From the NCBI GenBank assembly GCA_959604115.1, contig CAUHBW010000118.1, positions 1 through 9,739 on the forward strand: a stretch of 9,739 bases of DNA, written 5' to 3'. Of the stretch, positions 7,301-9,739 are shown one piece after another. The notes beneath the pieces are model-generated. The model did no database searches. It was not told where the DNA came from and saw only the letters and a program-made list of their open reading frames with translations. The position numbers and the translations under genes were made by a program. Numbering within the stretch: the first letter of the stretch is position 1; each line of letters starts with the position of its first letter. Source of the stretch: an uncultured Bilophila sp. Its GTDB lineage: Bacteria > Desulfobacterota > Desulfovibrionia > Desulfovibrionales > Desulfovibrionaceae.

Positions 7301-8326
7301 CTCGATATAGTTGGTCGAGTAGCAGGCCACCAGCGCGCCGATGCCCGAAATGATCAGCGAGAAGAGCCGAGACAGGGGCGGCAGATCGGTCACGCAGATG
7401 AGCGCGAAGGCGGCGGCGAACAGCGCGATGGTGTAGACGGCCCGGTGCTTGGGCCGGATGATGCGGGGACAGAGAACGAGGAAGGAGCCCACATAGAGCA
7501 GGAGCGGCGTCACATGCCACGGGCCTTCGAGTTCCACGAGCGTACGGGGATCGATGCCGATGAGCCACGCGCCGAAGTCCTGCACCAGAAAACGGCCGAG
7601 GCCCAGCGCCACGAGCAGGCCGAGCAGCACGTAGAGGCTGATGGCCGCCGGGGTGCGGCTCCAGCGGTTGGGAACGAAGGGGCACCAGCTCCCGGAAGGC
7701 ACGCCCATCAGCTCGGTTTCCCGGTCGAACAGGGCGTGGGCGAAGGCTCCGCCGCCCAGCGGGACTTCCGTACAGATGGGCTCGTCGGGCCGGGTGAAGC
7801 AGACCTGAAGGACGACTTCGGCGGACAGCCACAACAGGACCGTGTATCCGGCGGCCATGATGATCGCGAGGACCGGCCCGCCGAGGGGCACGTCCACGCT
7901 GTGCATCGCCATCGCGTGCAGGACCAGATGCTGGCCTTCCGGCGTCATGGCCGGGGAAATGCCGAGCGAAGCCTCCAGCGCGAACGCCAGCAGCACGGCC
8001 CCCACCGGGTTCCGGTGAAGCGCGCCGCGAATGTCGTTGGCGACGCAGGAATACGGATTGGCGACCAGCCCCGAGAGGCCGATCCACGCCGCGAGACGGG
8101 CGATCGCGTGATAGATCACGATCATGATGCTGCCCACGTCTCCGGACGGTCCCAGACCGAGGCCCATGAGCGCGAGCCCGAGGTCCACCAATCCCCCCCA
8201 AAGGATCAGCAGGCCGGGACGGCCCCGTTCACGATAGACTTTGTACACCCCAAACAGCATTATCAGCAGGCCGGCGACAAGAATGACCATCTCGGATGGC
8301 GAAGTCGGCGTTACGCTACTGTCCAT
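4337..8326 (-). CDS. cooM: Giant antiporter-like hydrogenase membrane subunit CooM
   Basis: This 1329-residue membrane protein is the proposed ion-translocating subunit. It contains two full NuoL/HyfB-like antiporter modules. Module 1 spans about residues 225-720: E378 in QWEVM, K457, the PLHSWLPDAH motif (462-471), K488, H581 and K585. Module 2 spans about 745-1255: E857 in FWEIM, K939, K970, H1062 and K1066. These Glu, Lys and His residues match the proton-path residues of NuoL, M and N. The N-terminal 180 residues look like the second half of another antiporter module. A polar tail (1256-1329) with ACGHD (1264-1268) closes the protein. The fused architecture is typical of CooM; R. rubrum CooM is also very large. 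It is the first gene of the operon, and AAGGAGG (8332-8338) lies 5 nt before the ATG. Confidence 0.95.
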   Translation of the reverse strand: MDSSVTPTSPSEMVILVAGLLIMLFGVYKVYRERGRPGLLILWGGLVDLGLALMGLGLGPSGDVGSIMIVIYHAIARLAAWIGLSGLVANPYSCVANDIRGALHRNPVGAVLLAFALEASLGISPAMTPEGQHLVLHAMAMHSVDVPLGGPVLAIIMAAGYTVLLWLSAEVVLQVCFTRPDEPICTEVPLGGGAFAHALFDRETELMGVPSGSWCPFVPNRWSRTPAAISLYVLLGLLVALGLGRFLVQDFGAWLIGIDPRTLVELEGPWHVTPLLLYVGSFLVLCPRIIRPKHRAVYTIALFAAAFALICVTDLPPLSRLFSLIISGIGALVACYSTNYIEDDGRKHWYWFFLLLTFGALLNIVTTDNIGTLSSQWEVMTWASFALVAWERTSKARDAAIKYVVLCCGAAYLMIVGFFMIGGDSTQYGEILAHLSARPEDVLRFALVFTLLGFAAKAGLVPLHSWLPDAHPAAPSSVSAPLSGVLTKMGVFGVAMIYFGLLGYDGLAKTGTYGGFTVPGLMVTVMGLCTMAYGEWMALRQEDVKRMLAYSTMGQVGEIFTVLGLGTWLAAAGALAHVLNHAIMKDLLFLCAGGLIFRVGSRKLSDLAGLVHEMPWAVGCMSIGLVSIMGLPPFNGFVSKYLMIVACMDAGQPLIAAALIAASLVGAIYYMRILRTILLDPVPAGRKRVEGVTATMRWPMIILAALCVILGVAPQTGLSLITPILDQLQFGPGVGGMLPALPELDVSWPVYVLLPMFGAIVPIWFRRDRVKAGWGAAAILLLTTLHVLAFGRDLDMLSYIMALFIPAIGTVNLVYAVGYMEHSHTQWRFYAFFLLMTGGLLGVAASSDLFSFFTFWEIMSSWALYFAIAHEGTPEALREGFKYFLFNVAGAGFLFLGIGLIVAYTGTGQFAGVASGFTGLSPAVGTAIVALLAVGFCMKAAQVSLRIDWQMHPALAPTPVSGYISSVLLKIAVFGLVKLFLGFGSVYEQGASDLFSQSAIMYVVAWVGAFTLLYSAVQAMLQNSLKLVFIWSTVSQIGYMVLGVAVGTSLGMAGGLLHMANHVFFKDLLFLMVGAVMLRTHADAISELGGVGRRMPVTMFCFFIGSLAAVGVPPTNGFTSKWIIYQALMAEGEPLLALISLIGSVVTLAYLARFMHTVFLGQPGRDLEHVEEAPWVMRAPMLLMAFMVILTGVFPGLMLAPLNDALVEYGMPSLDVAFYGLASGPGAWDATSMAALMLVAFGGGWLLLRFLLARVKVRVAPPHACGHDASLEATRIPPEGIYPALVNLCTGNRPGSATCSLPELALTCCRNLRRSLGRTGRINKERPSC

Positions 8327-8331
8327 GCTCC

Positions 8332-8338
8332 CCTCCTT
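8332..8338 (-). promoter_or_regulatory. Ribosome binding site of cooM
   Basis: On the minus strand this reads AAGGAGG, 5 nt before the ATG at 8326. It is a near-perfect Shine-Dalgarno sequence and fixes the start of the first gene of the operon. Confidence 0.85.
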
Positions 8339-8367
8339 GCATAAGCGCTGTGCTTGTCCAGAATGAA

Positions 8368-8383
8368 TCGCGCGGGAACGCGA
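8368..8383. promoter_or_regulatory. Inverted repeat TCGCG-N6-CGCGA, possible operator
   Basis: This perfect 5-bp inverted repeat with a 6-base spacer starts 42 nt upstream of the cooM start codon. The 5-6-5 geometry is that of CRP/FNR-family sites, the family of the CO sensor CooA. However, the half-sites do not match the CooA pattern (TGTCR/YGACA), and a 5-bp GC-rich palindrome can arise by chance in DNA of this composition. Confidence 0.2.
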
Positions 8384-8461
8384 CTCCGGCCAGCTTCAAA
8401 CGGAAAACCAAACGCCGCACGCCCCGAAAAACGATTCCGTCCTTGGAGCGATCCGTAAAAA

Positions 8462-8488
8462 GACAGTTGTCCTGTCAGGTTGTGCCTG
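8462..8488. promoter_or_regulatory. Pair of inverted repeats, possible operator upstream of cooM
   Basis: GACAG-TTGTC-CTGTC (8462-8476) is a perfect 5-bp inverted repeat with a 5-base spacer. It is followed at once by CAGG-TTGTG-CCTG (8476-8488), a 4-bp inverted repeat. Their centres are 13 bases apart. They lie 136-162 bases upstream of cooM, between the divergent genes. The half-site order is the reverse of the CooA consensus TGTC..GACA, so the binding protein, if any, is unknown. Confidence 0.25.
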
Positions 8489-8589
8489 TTTTCCCATCCT
8501 CGGGCGGCATCCGCCGTGTTTATTCAAACAAACAGTGCCCCAAGCATGAAACGTACCGGGGTATTATTCTCTCATGTTCTCGCGCTCTT

Positions 8590-8595
8590 TACAAT
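8590..8595 (+). promoter_or_regulatory. Candidate -10 box of the lipoprotein gene
   Basis: TACAAT matches the sigma-70 -10 consensus at five of six bases. A poor -35 candidate, TTCTCT (8567-8572), lies 17 bases upstream and matches TTGACA at three of six. Transcription would start near 8602, leaving a leader of about 56 nt. The weak -35 suggests help from an activator, or chance. Confidence 0.3.
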
Positions 8596-8648
8596 CCCAC
8601 TTTGGGGGGCTATCACGCGGACGAACATTCACCTTCAGAATCCCCATC

Positions 8649-8652
8649 GGAG
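8649..8652 (+). promoter_or_regulatory. Ribosome binding site of the lipoprotein gene
   Basis: GGAG lies 5 nt before the ATG at 8658. It supports this start over the in-frame ATG at 8574, which would place 28 extra residues before the signal peptide. Confidence 0.7.
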
Positions 8653-8657
8653 TCCTT

Positions 8658-9392
8658 ATGCCGGCCCGTTTTCCTTTATTCCTGCGACTTTTTTTCACAG
8701 TCTCTCTGTGCCTGGCGGTCTGCCTGTCCGCCGGATGCGCGGGCAAGCAGGTCCGCGTCGCGACGGAGAGCGAATTCAACGTCATGGCGAAGCGTCTTGC
8801 ACCTCTGCTGCGCGATCGCGGCGTCATCGACGAACATGGGGCCTACGTGGCCCCCCTGTTCGGTGCCTCCGAGCTGCCCCCCCAGCTCGGGGAATACCTG
8901 TTCCAGCGTCTGTCTCCGGCGTTCCGGTTCAAGGTCGATCCGGCGCTGCTGCCGCCGACCTTCGCGTTGTCGCGCACGGCTGGGGACGTGGTGGAGATGC
9001 AGCCCTACGGCTTCATGCTGGCGCAGGGCGCGGACATCGTGACCGTGACCCTGCTCGCGGAAACCGACTGGAACGACGACGGCGCGAACGAATGGCTGGT
9101 GCTCTGCCGGGTCAAGCCGCTCGTCGGCAAGAACAACATGCGCGACTACTATCTCCTCATCGAGAAGCCCGGCGCGTCGATCCTCGTGCCCAAGCTGCTC
9201 GCGGTCTACGACTGCCTGAGCCGGAGCTGCAAGCTCTTCGTCGACGTCAACGAAAAGAAGCCGCCCTACGCACCCGAGGAGCCCATCATCGAAGTGAAGA
9301 TCGGGCAGAAGGACGTCACCCTGCCCCCCAACGCCCCGACCCCGCCCGGAGCCCCCGGACACGATTTTAAGGAAAGCAAGCTCGGCGGGTAG
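8658..9392 (+). CDS. Predicted lipoprotein of unknown function
   Basis: This 244-residue protein has a lipoprotein signal peptide: basic start (R4, R10), hydrophobic core (residues 11-23) and lipobox LSAGC with the lipidated C27. The residue after it is Ala, not Asp, which suggests the outer membrane by the E. coli sorting rule (inference). The mature part contains DWNDDGANE (137-145), which fits the calcium-loop pattern D-x-N-x-D-G-x-x-E seen in EF-hand and FG-GAP-like repeats, here as a single copy. Three more cysteines (C150, C186, C191) could form a disulfide. The last 25 residues are rich in Pro and Gly. I recognise no named family. It is transcribed away from the coo operon, so a functional link to the hydrogenase is not shown. 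Confidence 0.85.
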   Translation: MPARFPLFLRLFFTVSLCLAVCLSAGCAGKQVRVATESEFNVMAKRLAPLLRDRGVIDEHGAYVAPLFGASELPPQLGEYLFQRLSPAFRFKVDPALLPPTFALSRTAGDVVEMQPYGFMLAQGADIVTVTLLAETDWNDDGANEWLVLCRVKPLVGKNNMRDYYLLIEKPGASILVPKLLAVYDCLSRSCKLFVDVNEKKPPYAPEEPIIEVKIGQKDVTLPPNAPTPPGAPGHDFKESKLGG

Positions 9393-9652
9393 GGGAAGGC
9401 GATGCCTCCGGCGGGCAGGGCGTCGCCCTGCACTCGCTGGGGGGCGAGCCGCGTTGCCCTCGATGCCCGTAAGGCTCGGAGATTCGCCCAACGGTCACGG
9501 CCCCTGTGGGGCCGCCCTTCGGGTCGGGCCCCTCAGACCGGCAGGAGTTCCCCGTTTTTTGACCGGTTGCGGGTATGCCATGAAAATCGCCACCGGGAAA
9601 CTTCCGCCAAGGATCGGCCATTTGCGTCCCCGTGATCAACGTCCGTCCCGTG
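9393..9652 (+). other. Non-coding stretch with several GC-rich hairpins
   Basis: I see no credible gene. Just after the lipoprotein stop come short perfect inverted repeats: GCAGGGC-GTC-GCCCTGC (9415-9431), CTCGC-N6-GCGAG (9433-9448), GGCCCC-TGT-GGGGCC (9499-9513) and CCC-TTC-GGG (9515-9523). A six-T run (9555-9560) follows but has no stem directly before it. The first hairpin could end the lipoprotein transcript, although it lacks a U tract. Two small open frames here have no ribosome site or recognisable content. Confidence 0.5.
9415..9431 (+). terminator. Hairpin just downstream of the lipoprotein gene
   Basis: The repeat has 7-bp perfect arms with a 3-base GTC loop and begins 22 nt after the stop codon. 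There is no T run after it, so it may serve as an mRNA 3' end or be part of a dispersed intergenic element. It is not a classical terminator. Confidence 0.3.
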
Positions 9653-9739
9653 TGCAAACGTCTTTGAAGAGGAAGGGGGGAGGTTTGGAGGGGGAAGGGG
9701 AAACTTTCTCCAGAAAGTTTCCCCTTCCCCCTCCAATCT
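9653..9739 (+). repeat. G-rich hairpin repeat, copy B
   Basis: This is the second copy of the element at 294-383, in the same orientation. It starts TGCAAACGTCTT, continues through a purine tract with G runs, then forms a hairpin with 25-bp perfect arms (9685-9709 and 9712-9736) around a CC centre. It ends CCAATCT at the window edge. The arms differ in sequence from copy A, yet each copy keeps its own pairing, so the fold is conserved more than the bases. It lies about 290 bases past the lipoprotein gene and may serve a gene beyond the window. Confidence 0.7.

Larger units (their letters stand above)
8327..8657. other. Divergent intergenic control region between cooM and the lipoprotein gene
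   Basis: These 331 bases must hold the promoter of the coo operon (leftward) and that of the lipoprotein gene (rightward). Visible elements are both ribosome sites, a TACAAT box (8590-8595, plus strand), and inverted repeats TCGCG-N6-CGCGA (8368-8383), GACAG-N5-CTGTC (8462-8476) and CAGG-N5-CCTG (8476-8488). I find no match to the sigma-54 pattern TGGCAC-N5-TTGC on the minus strand and no clean TGTCA-N6-TGACA-type CooA site. The leftward promoter is therefore not identified. Confidence 0.6.

Noticed and set aside
8500..8560. Sigma-54 promoter for cooM around TTGGGGCACTG on the minus strand
   Set aside because: It resembles the -24 element, but the required GC at -12 is missing at the right spacing.
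8574..8657. Upstream in-frame ATG of the lipoprotein gene
   Set aside because: It would put 28 polar residues before the signal peptide and would lie ahead of the candidate -10 box. The ATG at 8658 has a ribosome site.
9402..9657. Small open frames on both strands after the lipoprotein gene
   Set aside because: They have no ribosome site and are Arg/Pro/Ser-rich. They overlap hairpin-rich intergenic DNA, and similar frames arise in both repeat copies.
1..9739. CRISPR array, tRNA, rRNA, transposase or prophage genes
   Set aside because: No regularly spaced direct repeats, no tRNA-like cloverleaf and no recombinase or phage proteins are visible in any frame.

Overview
The window carries a complete operon for a CO-induced-type, membrane-bound, energy-converting [NiFe] hydrogenase (group 4, Coo/Ech/Hyf superfamily). 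The gene order on the minus strand is cooM-cooK-cooL-cooX-cooU-cooH, the same as in Rhodospirillum rubrum and in sulfate reducers of the Desulfovibrio type. GC content and third-position GC are high, which produces long spurious antisense reading frames. The subunit make-up and the large GC-rich intergenic hairpins suggest a member of the Desulfovibrionaceae (Desulfobacterota). That assignment is an inference, because no taxonomic marker is present.

Layout: 1-395 is non-coding. It holds an imperfect hairpin (12-71) and a G-rich repeat with a long hairpin (294-383) just past the 3' end of cooH. The operon fills 396-8326 in six tightly packed genes, with a 7-nt overlap, gaps of 13, 1 and 26 nt, and a 4-nt ATGA overlap. 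The 331 bases at 8327-8657 form a divergent control region with short inverted repeats and a candidate -10 box. A plus-strand gene for a predicted lipoprotein of unknown function lies at 8658-9392. The remaining 347 bases are non-coding, with several GC-rich hairpins and a second copy of the G-rich repeat, whose hairpin has 25-bp perfect arms.

How the genes work together: CooH (Ni-Fe large subunit) and CooL (proximal 4Fe-4S small subunit) form the catalytic core. CooX (two 4Fe-4S clusters) delivers electrons, CooU is the NuoC-like scaffold, CooK is the NuoH-like membrane anchor, and CooM is a giant antiporter-like ion-pumping subunit. In this family, proton reduction to H2 is coupled to ion translocation. 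In R. rubrum the electrons come from CO dehydrogenase through CooF. In Desulfovibrio vulgaris the complex is linked to CO metabolism and syntrophic growth on lactate. No cooF, cooS, cooA or hypA lies in the window.

The system itself is known. The points most worth a second look are the three in-register antiporter-like segments in CooM, the 100-residue Ala/Pro/Glu/Lys-rich tail on CooX, the paired hairpin/G-quadruplex repeats flanking the locus, and the uncharacterised lipoprotein.
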